NCBI GenBank assembly: GCA_039817415.1
Contig: JBCBVV010000011.1
Coordinates: 97,928 to 161,927 of the forward strand
Direction of reading: 5' to 3'
Length of the DNA stretch: 64,000 nucleotides
Source: JALEFZ01 sp039817415
Lineage (GTDB): Bacteria; Bacteroidota; Bacteroidia; J057
In this document: one piece after another, positions 41,751 through 50,648 of the stretch
Layout: each line of letters starts with the position of its first letter
Position numbering within the stretch: the stretch's first letter is position 1
Translations under genes and position numbers: made by a program
Notes under the pieces: generated by a model
What the model was told of the DNA's origin: nothing
The model's database searches: none
The model's input: the letters and a program-made list of their open reading frames with translations, nothing else

Positions 41751-43400
41751 TTAACTTTTTCTGAACCGAATATTCCTGAGGCGTGCATTGTTGACGCTTA
41801 ATCCAATTACTTGATTGTCCTTATCTCGAAGGACCGTAATTTCGTAGCCATTCATCCGTAGATAGTCCTCTAAGATCATATTGGCCTTCCTTTCTCTTCC
41901 ATTTTTGGTGATGGAGAAGGTATCGTTTTCAAGGTATTTGATGACGATTTCTGTATCTGTTTCATCGTTGATGAAGCTGGTATTCAATTCTTGCTTGTTA
42001 TAGTCTGATAGGGGGAAGTCTGATACCTTTTTGTATGTACTTGGCCTTTGGGTAGACATGTAAAGGGTAAATTGTTGATCGTCTTTTCCAATTTGGGAAA
42101 AGTTCATTTTCAAGCCCTTGATGGTCTCATACTCGAACAGCCCACCTTCTTCTGGAATCAATTTTACGGGATCACGCTGGTAGATTTCTCTGTACAGCGA
42201 ACCTTCTTTCTCAGTAATTCGGATAAACGAACCTTCTTCTCCTTTATACACGCCCAGAAGTTCTTGAGTCTGCTTTAATTTTTCAACCTTATCGGGATTG
42301 GCTGGATAGGTTTTGGTTTCTCGCTCTAATTCTAACAAAAGAAAGGCGATTTGCCAGGCAGCATAATTAGCTGGGACACTACGGCTATTTGACATGACCA
42401 CAATAGACATATTGTGAATGGGGAACCTCAAGAACGTGGCTCGGTAGGCACCCGTAACGCCATCATGGTAGCGATATTCCAGGTCCTGAAACTGGTCAAA
42501 CATCAGTCCGTAGCCATAGCTTTTGTCTTGCGAGTTTTCAATGGGAGCTTGGCTTTGCAGAATGAGCTCAGAAGAAAGGTATTCACCATTGTTATCCTGT
42601 AGAATCTGCTCCCACTTGAGCTGGTCTGCCAAGGTCGTGTACAAAGCCCCATCCCCATGAACTTCTGTGATGACAGGTTCATCCTTCCAGCCATTCCAAT
42701 TGCCGTAGGGTCTTGCTTTGTGAGGGACCACAGCCATATAGTGAGTCAAAAAGGCAGTGTTGGGCATGTCCAATTCTTCGAAAACTTCCAGGGCAAACTC
42801 ACCAAAGTCCTTTCCACTTACTTTCTTGATGACCTCTGTTAAAACGGTATAATTTGAATTGCTGTACACATAATCTGTACCCGGCTTGAAATTTAGGTCT
42901 TGCTGAGCTTTCAGCATCTCTATGACATCTCCATTGTCTATGAATTGTTTCCACCAAGTTTTACTTGTCAGGGCGATCAGGTCACAATAATCTCTAATCC
43001 CACTTCTGTGGTTGAGGAGATGTGAAATGGTAATGGGCTCTTCAATATTGGGATACAAATCTGGTAGGTAAGTTCTGAAATCATCTTCCAGCTTAAGCTT
43101 TCCTTCCTCTATGAGTTTGAGAATACACAATGCCGTATACTGCTTGGCATTCGAGGCAATGTTGAAGCGAGTTTGTTGATCGACTTTTACTTCGTGGTTG
43201 AGGTTGGCGTAACCTATATAGTGTTCATAAACGATCTCCCCATCTTTCACAATCCCCACTGCCATGCCCGGCAACTCATCACCAGTATGTTGATACATGA
43301 TCTCGGTAATGGCTTCCTTATTGAAGTCAATTTTTGTCTGTGAAAAGAGATTGAGAGAGAAAAATAAAAGGATAATCCAGAGAGTGGTTTGCTTTGTCAT
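41751..43400 (-). CDS. exported serine hydrolase with extra C-terminal domain, class C beta-lactamase fold
   Basis: A signal peptide (MTKQTTLWIILLFFSLNLFS) leads to SNAK at 83-86 (FNIASNAKQYTALCILKL), HLLNHRSGIRDY and YSN at 179-181. The 549 residues exceed the usual 350; the extra 180 C-terminal residues carry beta-rich segments (GVYKGEEGSFIRITEKEGSL), as in many Bacteroidota members with a DUF3471-like tail. The substrate is unknown. It is 72 bp downstream of the membrane AraC regulator gene, the likely controller. Confidence 0.88.
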   Translation of the reverse strand: MTKQTTLWIILLFFSLNLFSQTKIDFNKEAITEIMYQHTGDELPGMAVGIVKDGEIVYEHYIGYANLNHEVKVDQQTRFNIASNAKQYTALCILKLIEEGKLKLEDDFRTYLPDLYPNIEEPITISHLLNHRSGIRDYCDLIALTSKTWWKQFIDNGDVIEMLKAQQDLNFKPGTDYVYSNSNYTVLTEVIKKVSGKDFGEFALEVFEELDMPNTAFLTHYMAVVPHKARPYGNWNGWKDEPVITEVHGDGALYTTLADQLKWEQILQDNNGEYLSSELILQSQAPIENSQDKSYGYGLMFDQFQDLEYRYHDGVTGAYRATFLRFPIHNMSIVVMSNSRSVPANYAAWQIAFLLLELERETKTYPANPDKVEKLKQTQELLGVYKGEEGSFIRITEKEGSLYREIYQRDPVKLIPEEGGLFEYETIKGLKMNFSQIGKDDQQFTLYMSTQRPSTYKKVSDFPLSDYNKQELNTSFINDETDTEIVIKYLENDTFSITKNGRERKANMILEDYLRMNGYEITVLRDKDNQVIGLSVNNARLRNIRFRKS

Positions 43401-43472
43401 ATTGTTAATTTTGAGGCTAAACTAGTGCTCCTGGACCCTTCTATCGCTTCAAATCACCATTTGAAACCTTCT

Positions 43473-44702
43473 TTATAGCTGATGTTGGGCAATAAATTGT
43501 TTAGGGGTAGTACCTGTGTGTTTTTTAAAGGCTCGGTTAAAAGTCGTCTTCGAATTGAAGCCACAATCAAGGGCGATGCTGAGTAGGGTATGTTGAGTAT
43601 GTTCGCCCTTTTGTAATTTTTCTATGACTGCTTGTGCCCGTTTCTCATTCACAAAATCATTGAAGTTTAGGTCGAATACCTGGTTGATGACTTTTGAAAT
43701 AACATTGCGGTTGGTATCCAATCGTTGAGCGATGTCAGTTAGGGTCAAATTGGGGCTTTTGTGCACTTCTTCTGCTTCGAAGAGATCGGTGATTTTATGC
43801 TTCCATGAATCGAGTTCCCATTCTTCTTCTGTTCCCTCTTTGGGTGCCACGACCAACTCCTGCTGGACGGGTTCGATTTGACCCAGAAACTTGGTGTCTA
43901 AGGAAAGGGTAGTTTTGATCGTATGTGTGTAGCCAGAAATGGAGATGTACATCAATAAGATAGAAAAGCACAAGTAGTACCAGTATTTCCTGCCAAATTC
44001 TCCCCATTCGGGATTGAGAATAAAGAAGAGTACCCGTAGAACCAAAATTAGCCCAAATGCCATGATGAAATGCTGAATCCATGTAAAGGCAATCTCATCC
44101 GCATAACTCACCTCTTCCAATGATAGCTTTCGGTAGTTCAGGTAATGCCTGAGGCTCAGGAAAAGATAAAACAGCATAGAGACCAATCCTACTATTTGGT
44201 ACCAAAGATCGAGGTCCATGTCTTTTCCATCTGCATAGAAGTAAAATTCGTCCAAGATCAGTTTGTCCACGATGAAGACAATCAGGCTATATATCAAATA
44301 AAGGATGGCAGGAAAAAAGTGGAGGAGGTCTTTTTGATGTAGTTTTAAGTCGCTGTTTAACAGGCTTTTGACATAGAAGTAGAATACAGGTCCTAGCAGG
44401 AGTAATTGCTGACAAGGCACAAAAAATAAGATTTCTCTATAGCTTTTGACGGAGTACCAACCCGCATAGCCCAGCATAAAAGGGGAGATATAGAGGGCAC
44501 CCAGAAAAATGAAAGCAGCCAACCATTTGCTATGTGTTTTGTCTGCGTTCAGGCCATTCCTCAAGAGCAAAAAGGAAAAAATGAGTGCATGAATGAATGC
44601 AATCAGTAAGATTGAGCTTTTTTCGTTGTGGCCGAATAAGATGAGTTGGTTCAAAGTAGTCGAAAAGGAGGTATTAACTTGGAGCGAATAAACGCTCAAC
44701 AT
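43473..44702 (-). CDS. AraC-family regulator with N-terminal membrane domain
   Basis: The first half of the 409 residues is a bundle of seven or so hydrophobic segments (from about 30 to 250), for example LLIAFIHALIFSFLLLRNG and FIFLGALYISPFMLGYAGW. The C-terminal 110 residues hold a double helix-turn-helix: TDIAQRLDTNRNVISKVINQ and LLSIALDCGFNSKTTFNRAF followed by TGTTPKQF. One-component membrane regulators like this are common in Bacteroidota. It precedes the serine hydrolase and probably controls it. Confidence 0.87.
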   Translation of the reverse strand: MLSVYSLQVNTSFSTTLNQLILFGHNEKSSILLIAFIHALIFSFLLLRNGLNADKTHSKWLAAFIFLGALYISPFMLGYAGWYSVKSYREILFFVPCQQLLLLGPVFYFYVKSLLNSDLKLHQKDLLHFFPAILYLIYSLIVFIVDKLILDEFYFYADGKDMDLDLWYQIVGLVSMLFYLFLSLRHYLNYRKLSLEEVSYADEIAFTWIQHFIMAFGLILVLRVLFFILNPEWGEFGRKYWYYLCFSILLMYISISGYTHTIKTTLSLDTKFLGQIEPVQQELVVAPKEGTEEEWELDSWKHKITDLFEAEEVHKSPNLTLTDIAQRLDTNRNVISKVINQVFDLNFNDFVNEKRAQAVIEKLQKGEHTQHTLLSIALDCGFNSKTTFNRAFKKHTGTTPKQFIAQHQL

Positions 44703-44802
44703 AATGAGTTCTTAGACCGAATATCTGAAAAATTCTTGTTTAAGTCTTGCTATCTAATTCTTGTGCAGAGATGCAGATGTTGGAAAAATTTGCGTGAGAT
44801 GA

Positions 44803-45498
44803 TTATGCATTCTCTTGCGGCGAACTTCCCTTCGAAGTAAACTTGCTCAACAGGATCCCTACCAGAACTACGGAGTAGAATTGACCAAGAATACCAAATA
44901 AAGAGACGATTAATTTGGTTTGGGGGCTATTAGGAGTGATATCCCCAAATCCAATGGTCGTTTGAACAATAGAGGACAGATAAACCAAGTCAATATAAAT
45001 GGAGGCTGGATTAAATGGATCGATACCATTGATGGATTCGGGATTGGAGTAATACATGATTTGCAGCACAAAAACCATGATCTCAATCAACAAAAAGAAG
45101 CCACATCCTGCTGCTGAAATGATATCAATATTGATGTAACTAGGTTTGATCAGAAAGCGAATGATCTCCCAAAAAACAAATACGAAATAGCAGCCATAGA
45201 TAAAACCAAGGAAAGGCATGAAATAAGGAAGGTGTCCCATGAAGGGTAGACTAATGGGAAGGGCTACAATCAGGACAAACAGGATATTTCTCAATATGAT
45301 CTTCCATCTGCCTTGTTCCATGAAGACCCCAAAGCTTGCTACCCCCAAAATGACCATGTTAATGGGCCAAATGACACGGGTATAGAATGCTAAGTCATTG
45401 AGGAATATACCTACAAATAGGTGTTGAATGAGGGCTAGCATCAGGAGCTCATACTTCCTCTTCTGTAAAAATGTTGAAACAGCATGCATCACGGCCAT
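44803..45498 (-). CDS. ion channel of the voltage-gated-like potassium channel superfamily
   Basis: The 231-residue protein has about six hydrophobic segments and near the end SSIVQTTIGFGDITPNSPQT, where TTIGFGD (180-186) is the potassium selectivity filter, followed by the last helix LIVSLFGILGQFYSVVLVGI. No S4-type charged helix is obvious, so voltage sensing is doubtful. It could set membrane potential or leak potassium. It is not clearly linked to its neighbours. Confidence 0.85.
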   Translation of the reverse strand: MAVMHAVSTFLQKRKYELLMLALIQHLFVGIFLNDLAFYTRVIWPINMVILGVASFGVFMEQGRWKIILRNILFVLIVALPISLPFMGHLPYFMPFLGFIYGCYFVFVFWEIIRFLIKPSYINIDIISAAGCGFFLLIEIMVFVLQIMYYSNPESINGIDPFNPASIYIDLVYLSSIVQTTIGFGDITPNSPQTKLIVSLFGILGQFYSVVLVGILLSKFTSKGSSPQENA

Positions 45499-45649
45499 AA
45501 AACTACCCTAAAATTAGGACTTATTCTGCCAATAGATGATCTAGTTTTTGGCACGATCAAAGGTGAATAAGCGAATGGATAATTGAAATATGCTGACCTT
45601 ACGCTTTCCAATTCGGGGCCATCTGGAAGCTAAATGTGCGCAAATAAGG

Positions 45650-45679
45650 AGGGCCATGCTATTTTTTCAGCATGGCCCT
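45650..45679 (-). terminator. 11-bp perfect stem-loop after the SRPBCC gene
   Basis: AGGGCCATGCT (45650-45660) pairs with AGCATGGCCCT (45669-45679) around ATTTTTTC. It begins 6 nt past the stop codon of the minus-strand SRPBCC gene at 45685. The minus-side tail is CCTTATTTG. Confidence 0.8.
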
Positions 45680-45684
45680 ATGTT

Positions 45685-46095
45685 TTACTCAATCTCACTC
45701 AGCTTAGCTGCGGACATTTTATACACTTGCTCAATATTGCTTTTTAGTTCGGCAAAAACTTCATCCTGATCAACATCCATTTCTACATCCCAATACAATT
45801 TAGTCTTCCCACCTTGGAACTCTTCCACCTTCATGGTTCCTAAAATGTTGGAAGCAGGAAATGCCTGTTGTTTATCGATGCTATACATAAAGGTTTTGGT
45901 GCCATCAGATTTTAGGATGGTTTCCTCTAGCTCACCTCCTTCATGCATTTGACATGATCTTCTATTATTTCCTTCCAATTTTGAGGATTTGATAATAGGT
46001 AGCCATGACTCTACTCCGTCCCCTTGTGCAATTTTTGCCCAAACCTTCTCTACTGGTGCATTGATTTCGTGCTGAGTACTAATGAATCTTTTCAT
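45685..46095 (-). CDS. SRPBCC (START-like) domain protein
   Basis: The start at 46095 (MKRFISTQHEINAPVEKVWA) gives 136 residues and the canonical opening of the SRPBCC/polyketide-cyclase-like fold (INAPVEKVWAKIAQGDGVESW), with later CQMHEGGELEETILK and TKLYWDVEMDVDQDEVFAEL. These fold as a helix-grip that binds hydrophobic ligands. The longer frame to 46161 lacks support. It follows the AraC-type regulator by 95 bp and is probably its target. Confidence 0.83.
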   Translation of the reverse strand: MKRFISTQHEINAPVEKVWAKIAQGDGVESWLPIIKSSKLEGNNRRSCQMHEGGELEETILKSDGTKTFMYSIDKQQAFPASNILGTMKVEEFQGGKTKLYWDVEMDVDQDEVFAELKSNIEQVYKMSAAKLSEIE

Positions 46096-46190
46096 GATAA
46101 CTGAATTTAGATAATGAGTTATTTGATTGAGACAAAGATTCAAAAGATGATCGGCCTTCATTTGGTAGATCGGTTCATTGATTTGTCAAT

Positions 46191-47036
46191 TTAGTTCAGC
46201 CCTTCGCCTTTATACTCTGAAGGGGGGAGACTATATTTTTTAGAAAATGCTTTGGTGAAGTTACTCAAGTCGTTAAACCCACATTCAAAGCAGATATCGC
46301 TGATGCGTAAGGAGGAAGAGACCAGTAATTGAGCCGCTTTTTCCAGTCTTTTTGTAAGCATATACTGCCCTGGGGAAGAATGATACAGTTCCTTGAACTT
46401 TCTCTTGAAAGTAGACAAACTCATGTTTAATAGGGTAGCGTATTCTTCAAGGGATAGACCGTGAAAGATATGCTCGGAAATGACCTTCTTAAATTCAATT
46501 TGAGAGGGATTAAACATATCAGAGAGCAGTTCTCTGATTCCGTTTATGTTCATGTTGTAAAGCAGGGAAATCAATTCTTTGAGTTTTAGCTGTATGACAT
46601 CATTTGAAAACAAGCTTGGATTTTCAAAGTATACCATCAGACTATTGATATAACTTTTTAGGATTTCACTTTTCTCAATTTTATGGAATACCTTCCCTGA
46701 ATGATTGATAGGCTTTGTCAAATAATCAGGTAGCTTATGCTCAAAGATCAGGTCCAACACATCTGGGTAAAAATGAATGGCGATAGCCTCGTATGAGCTG
46801 TTTTCTTCTTGAATTTGCCAGTGATTAATAAAGTTTCCGCATTTCATCAGAACACTGTCATGGGATGAAAGGGTCTCAGTAGATGCTGCTCCGTACATCT
46901 GAGAGGAACCATTTAAGGCATAAATTAAGCAGGCTTCATTCTCCATTAATTCAGTAGCTTTTAGGGGAGGTACAAAGCTTACTCTTTCGAAGACAGTTTT
47001 ATGTAAGAGTTCAATTTTTTGATAGTTCTGAATCAT
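46191..47036 (-). CDS. AraC-family transcriptional regulator
   Basis: The 281-residue protein has a cupin-like N-terminal half (HDSVLMKCGNFINHWQIQEE) and a C-terminal pair of helix-turn-helix motifs, LEEYATLLNMSLSTFKRKFK and SDICFECGFNDLSNFTKAFS, with the usual PPSEYKGEG ending. It is cytoplasmic. It lies just upstream of the SRPBCC gene on the same strand. A 21-bp palindrome occurs 54 bp upstream of its start and may be its own operator. Confidence 0.9.
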   Translation of the reverse strand: MIQNYQKIELLHKTVFERVSFVPPLKATELMENEACLIYALNGSSQMYGAASTETLSSHDSVLMKCGNFINHWQIQEENSSYEAIAIHFYPDVLDLIFEHKLPDYLTKPINHSGKVFHKIEKSEILKSYINSLMVYFENPSLFSNDVIQLKLKELISLLYNMNINGIRELLSDMFNPSQIEFKKVISEHIFHGLSLEEYATLLNMSLSTFKRKFKELYHSSPGQYMLTKRLEKAAQLLVSSSLRISDICFECGFNDLSNFTKAFSKKYSLPPSEYKGEGLN

Positions 47037-47089
47037 ATGCTAGTTAAGATTCCAAGATGTTTGGAGGTACAAAGGGCTTTTGGACTATC

Positions 47090-47110
47090 GTAGAGATATG
47101 TTATCTCTAC
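47090..47110. promoter_or_regulatory. 21-bp near-perfect palindrome upstream of the AraC-type gene
   Basis: GTAGAGATA (47090-47098) pairs with TATCTCTAC (47102-47110) around TGT. It is 54 bp from the regulator start (47036) and 290 bp past the stop of the VOC lipoprotein gene, so an operator is more likely than a terminator. The rest of the 363-bp gap 47037-47399 holds only short open frames without motifs. Confidence 0.45.
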
Positions 47111-47399
47111 TTCATTGAAACATTCCTTTTCACTTGCCTAAATATGGAATAAAAACTAAGAATTTTTTTTAAACTTGGCTGCCCAAGTCGTCTCTCAATA
47201 AAGGGATTCCCAACTCACTTTTTAGTGTGTAATGTGTCATGAATTATCGTGCCTTGACCCTCATAGAATACCTGCATGGCATTTTTTGTTGGGTCTCCTA
47301 ATTATAAAGGGCCCTCAGATAGGCAGCTCAAGCTTTAATGGAAAGAGATTTTTGATGAGTTGGAAGTTTAGGTAGCTCCCTAAATGAAGGGAGGCTATT

Positions 47400-47942
47400 C
47401 TATTCCAAATTCAACTGCCAGGATATCCCGAATTTATCCTCAACCCAGCCAAACTGTTGACTGAAGCCATAATTGCCAAGGGGCATCATGACTTTACCCT
47501 CCTCGGATAATCTGCTGAATAAGGTCTTCTGTTGGTTTTCATCTTCGCAGATAACAAAATTAGAAACAGCCGGTGTAAAGTCCCACTCATGTACTGGAGG
47601 GCTATCGCTACACATAAATAGCTTCCCATTTAAGGTAAAGGTAGCTTGCATAATGGTGCCTTCCTTTCCTGGGGCTTCTTTTCCCCATCTTTTTAGGTCT
47701 ACGATTTCAGAGTTGTCGAATAACTCAATGTAGAGGTTCATGGCCTGCTCGGCGTCTTCTTTTTGAAAAGTAAGAAATGTATAAATGTTGGAGCTCATAG
47801 CTAGTTGATTGAAGGATTCTTGTAAACTATCCCGAAGAGCCTCAATGACTTTTTCTTGCTGGGCATGTTGATGTTGTACATCCTGACATCCGATGGCCAT
47901 CAGGCATAGCATGAGTATAAAAGGCGATAGTTTTTTCATCAT
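47400..47942 (-). CDS. VOC (PhnB-like) family lipoprotein
   Basis: A lipobox (LMAIGC, Cys19) leads to a 160-residue domain of the glyoxalase/bleomycin-resistance superfamily in its PhnB-like branch: FLTFQKEDAEQAMNLYIELF, ATFTLNGKLFMCSDSPPVHE and FSRLSEEGKVMMPLGNYGFS followed by WVEDKFGISW. PhnB-like proteins are usually cytoplasmic, and an exported one is less usual. It follows the frameshifted gene by 3 bp. Confidence 0.8.
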   Translation of the reverse strand: MMKKLSPFILMLCLMAIGCQDVQHQHAQQEKVIEALRDSLQESFNQLAMSSNIYTFLTFQKEDAEQAMNLYIELFDNSEIVDLKRWGKEAPGKEGTIMQATFTLNGKLFMCSDSPPVHEWDFTPAVSNFVICEDENQQKTLFSRLSEEGKVMMPLGNYGFSQQFGWVEDKFGISWQLNLE

Positions 47943-47945
47943 AGC

Positions 47946-48495
47946 TTATTTAATCTTCATCCAGATTCGCTCAAAAAATGATGGTTTGAGCTTATCCATC
48001 AGGTTTTGTGCTCTTCTAGCCACTTCGAAGTAGTAATCACTATCTGATTCGATCTCAGTAATTTTTTTCCCTTTGGTTGGCCTTCGATTGGCGGGATTTA
48101 ACAGATCAGAAAACAAAATGATATTCTGAATTCTCGCTTTTTCATCAATCCGTTGTTTGTTGAGGTCAATCGCGCCAAGAAGGTCAAGCAATGCTCCTCT
48201 ATAATCTAGTTGATCATTTAGTTCCGACTCTTTTTAACAATAGGCAAGCACCATAAGCTTCATCATTGTAAGGGCTTTCCAATGCCATCGTCATCAATTC
48301 TTTGGCGGAAGGCTTGGGCGTTTTAAACAGGACTGGAATTTTACCTTCTACATACATGGAATCTGATTCAAAGTAGTGCCATGTTTCGCCTTCGATTTCA
48401 TACACAGCATGCTTGTTATCCTCATCAACATGATGAAGATCCTCTATGATAGATGGAACAATTTCTTTGCTGGCAAAAATCTTCCTTGAATTCAT
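47946..48495 (-). pseudogene. frameshifted unknown gene next to a SUKH protein
   Basis: Two open frames of 93 codons (48214-48495, minus) and 81 codons (47946-48191) are parts of one protein. Removing one A from the A5 run at 48231-48235 (minus-strand AAAAA, after CTATTGTT) continues frame 1 directly into frame 2, giving ...ACLLLKESELNDQLDYRGAL and on through LDLLGAIDLNKQRIDEKARI to the stop, about 183 residues. The joined protein shows no known domain; PSAKELMTMALESPYNDEAY looks like an alpha-helical, HEAT-like module. Either a one-base insertion in this genome or a programmed slip. Confidence 0.72.
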
Positions 48496-48532
48496 ATAAA
48501 ACAGTTGGTTGGCTACAAGTAAATCTAATCGT

Positions 48533-49069
48533 TTATTCTCGATATTCCACAGAATTTTTATCTAAATCATTCAACAAATGATTGATATTGTTGAATATTA
48601 ATTCAGTCTCATGAGGCTTTTCATGATCCCATCTAACAATCTGATATTCATTCCCAACCCTATTTGAGGAATCAAAACATAAAGCTCCCCAATCGCTCCA
48701 AGCTGCAAAGGGTATTAAGCCCTTTCCCATTAAGTATTCCTCCGGATAAGTTCTAAAAATCATCTCGCTTAAGCAGCCTCTCCAATAATGAATAGGATGT
48801 GAACAAAAGGTGCATGGACCTATTTTAAATTCGTAGAAGTGTTTATAGCCCAGGAACCGTTTATAGGAAGGAGGCAATTCATAGCCAATTAATGCTTCAA
48901 CGGCTTTCAGCTCTGCTTCTGTAACAGTACTCGGAATGGCTTTCCAAATCCTCCATTCCTCATCTTCATCCTGTTCAGGATCAGACATTTCAACTGCAAC
49001 TTCATCAGGGAGTTGGTTGAGCCCTTTGGCCTCCCATTCTTGTAGGTGTTTCTCGATGATGTCTTCCAT
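48533..49069 (-). CDS. SMI1/KNR4 (SUKH)-family protein
   Basis: The 178-residue protein has TEAELKAVEALIGYELPPSY followed by KRFLGYKHFYEFKIG and GLIPFAAWSDWGALCFDSSN, the SUKH pattern. Many SUKH proteins are immunity proteins against polymorphic nuclease toxins, while others have unknown cytoplasmic roles. No toxin gene is visible here, so an immunity role is only possible. It heads a minus-strand series with the frameshifted gene and the VOC lipoprotein. Confidence 0.85.
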   Translation of the reverse strand: MEDIIEKHLQEWEAKGLNQLPDEVAVEMSDPEQDEDEEWRIWKAIPSTVTEAELKAVEALIGYELPPSYKRFLGYKHFYEFKIGPCTFCSHPIHYWRGCLSEMIFRTYPEEYLMGKGLIPFAAWSDWGALCFDSSNRVGNEYQIVRWDHEKPHETELIFNNINHLLNDLDKNSVEYRE

Positions 49070-49124
49070 GGTGATGTATATCCTTTGATGAGCTAGCAGA
49101 ATCTAGTGAACTATCATAATGCAA

Positions 49125-49574
49125 TCAGCTTTGATCCTTAAGAAAGGTCATGGAGGCCAGTTTGGCCCGGTAGGTATCCTCTAATGCCTTGGCAAATGCT
49201 GCTTTGTCCTGGCGCAACAACTCCATACCAGGTCCATTTTGAATGGTAGGATGGACCTCTCTCAAAAAGTTATCACTCCAATTGGCTAGTTCTACTAGGA
49301 TGGGAGTCAAAGCCAAGCCTTTATCAGTAAGAATATAAAGACTGGTCTTCTTGTTATGGGGACGTTTGGTCTTGATGATGATGCCAGCCTCCTCTAACAA
49401 TTTGAGTTTCGAACTGATGACATTACTGGCGATCCCTTCATCACTTTCTCTAAGGTCCTTAAAGGTCTCCTTGTCATCTACCAAAAGTAGCTTGACAATG
49501 ACCAGCATCCATTTGTCCCCAAGAACATCCAGGGCTGAAGTGAAAGGACAATCGCAGCTAAATTTTTGTGGCAT
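49125..49574 (-). CDS. HxlR-family winged-helix transcriptional regulator
   Basis: The 149-residue protein has CDCPFTSALDVLGDKWMLVI, then GIASNVISSKLKLLEEAGII as the DNA-binding region and TSLYILTDKGLALTPILVEL as the wing, as in HxlR. Cys7 and Cys9 are both near the conserved N-terminal cysteine. It is divergent from the exported SnoaL-like gene, and three 31-bp-spaced repeats occupy the gap, so it is probably the regulator of that gene and itself. Confidence 0.92.
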   Translation of the reverse strand: MPQKFSCDCPFTSALDVLGDKWMLVIVKLLLVDDKETFKDLRESDEGIASNVISSKLKLLEEAGIIIKTKRPHNKKTSLYILTDKGLALTPILVELANWSDNFLREVHPTIQNGPGMELLRQDKAAFAKALEDTYRAKLASMTFLKDQS

Positions 49575-49596
49575 ATGTTAAGAGAAGATTAATTTT

Positions 49597-49675
49597 GGTT
49601 GCGAATTAAAACTTATTTCGCATTTTTGGTTGCAAATTAAAACTAATTATATAATTTGGGTTGCAAATCAAAAGT
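49597..49675. promoter_or_regulatory. three direct repeats, 31-bp period, between hxlR and double SnoaL-like gene
   Basis: GGTTGCGAATTAAAACT at 49597-49613, GGTTGCAAATTAAAACT at 49628-49644 and GGTTGCAAATCAAAAGT at 49659-49675. The spacing is exactly 31 bp, close to three helical turns, so all repeats face the same side of the DNA. The first begins 22 bp before the hxlR start, the last ends 15 bp before the SnoaL-like ATG. It is the natural binding site for the divergently encoded HxlR protein. Confidence 0.78.
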
Positions 49676-49690
49676 AAAAAATATCATCTA

Positions 49691-50587
49691 ATGAGAAAAC
49701 TATTCACTGTTTTTGTTTGTGTAGGTCTCCTGACCGCCTGCACCAACACCGAGGTTCAAAGCCATAAACATGAGCCTCAAGCAAATTCACAATCAAATGA
49801 TAAAACAATGAGTTCCAAAGAAACCGTAGGTACTTTTTTAGGCGCGGCCATTAAAAATGAGCCGGCTACCATGAGAGAGTTGGCAAATGCCAATTATATC
49901 CAACACAATCCCTTTATCCCAACGGGCCTAGAACCCTTTATTCAGATGCTTCCTATCCTGCAAGAAAATGGAACTGTCGCAGAAAACGTTCGAATGTTTC
50001 AGGATGGAAATTATGTTTTCATGCACAACATCTGGAGAAATGCCAAACCCTTTGGAGCAGATGAAATGGTGTCCTTTGATATCATTCGTCTGGACGAAAA
50101 TGGGAAAGTAGCAGAGCATTGGGATGCCATGATACCTATGGCCAAAGAGACTGCTAGTGGCAGGACGCAGACAGATGGACCAACCCAAGCAACAGATCTG
50201 GATAAAACTGAGGAGAATAAGGAACTAGCCAAAAATCTTATTGAAGATATTTTGATGGGTAAAAATCCGGACAAGATCACAGCATACATCAGTGCTGAGC
50301 AATACGACCAACACAATCCTGATATCAAGGATGGCTTGACTGGAATCGTGGAGGCAGTAAAGTATCTCACTTCACAAAACAACATGTTCAAGTACAACAA
50401 AATTCATAAGGTATTAGGAGAAGGGAATTTTGTCCTTACGGTAAGTGAAGGAGAATGGAGTGGAAAGAATCAGGTCTTCTACGATCTCTTCCGAATGGAG
50501 AATGGAAAGGCAGTGGAACATTGGGATGTTATCCAGCCCATTCCTACAGAAGGCTTAGCAAATGACAATGGAATGTTTGGCTTCTAA
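49691..50587 (+). CDS. tandem SnoaL-like lipoprotein
   Basis: The start at 49691 gives a lipobox (LLTAC, Cys16); the frame from 49661 lies inside the repeat array. Two SnoaL-like domains follow, the first with ANYIQHNPFIPTGL and VAEHWDAMIP, the second with YDQHNPDIKDGL and AVEHWDVIQPIP. It is the exported paralogue of the protein at 9223-9990, sharing the two-domain order. NTF2-like folds bind small hydrophobic ligands. Its regulation by the divergent HxlR is inferred from the repeats. Confidence 0.86.
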   Translation: MRKLFTVFVCVGLLTACTNTEVQSHKHEPQANSQSNDKTMSSKETVGTFLGAAIKNEPATMRELANANYIQHNPFIPTGLEPFIQMLPILQENGTVAENVRMFQDGNYVFMHNIWRNAKPFGADEMVSFDIIRLDENGKVAEHWDAMIPMAKETASGRTQTDGPTQATDLDKTEENKELAKNLIEDILMGKNPDKITAYISAEQYDQHNPDIKDGLTGIVEAVKYLTSQNNMFKYNKIHKVLGEGNFVLTVSEGEWSGKNQVFYDLFRMENGKAVEHWDVIQPIPTEGLANDNGMFGF

Positions 50588-50615
50588 GGCTTCGTGTACA
50601 TCCTTGTATCAAGTT

Positions 50616-50648
50616 CAGAATGGTCAAAAGGGGCCATTCTGGATTTTT
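50616..50648 (+). terminator. intrinsic terminator of the SnoaL-like lipoprotein gene
   Basis: CAGAATGG (50616-50623) pairs with CCATTCTG (50634-50641) around a 10-nt loop, then GATTTTTTAT. It lies 29 nt after the stop codon at 50587. Clear T-run. Confidence 0.85.

Noticed and set aside
48533..49069. A toxin-immunity locus around the SUKH protein.
   Set aside because: No toxin, secretion tag, RHS or VgrG-type gene is visible in the surrounding 15 kb. SUKH alone is not enough.
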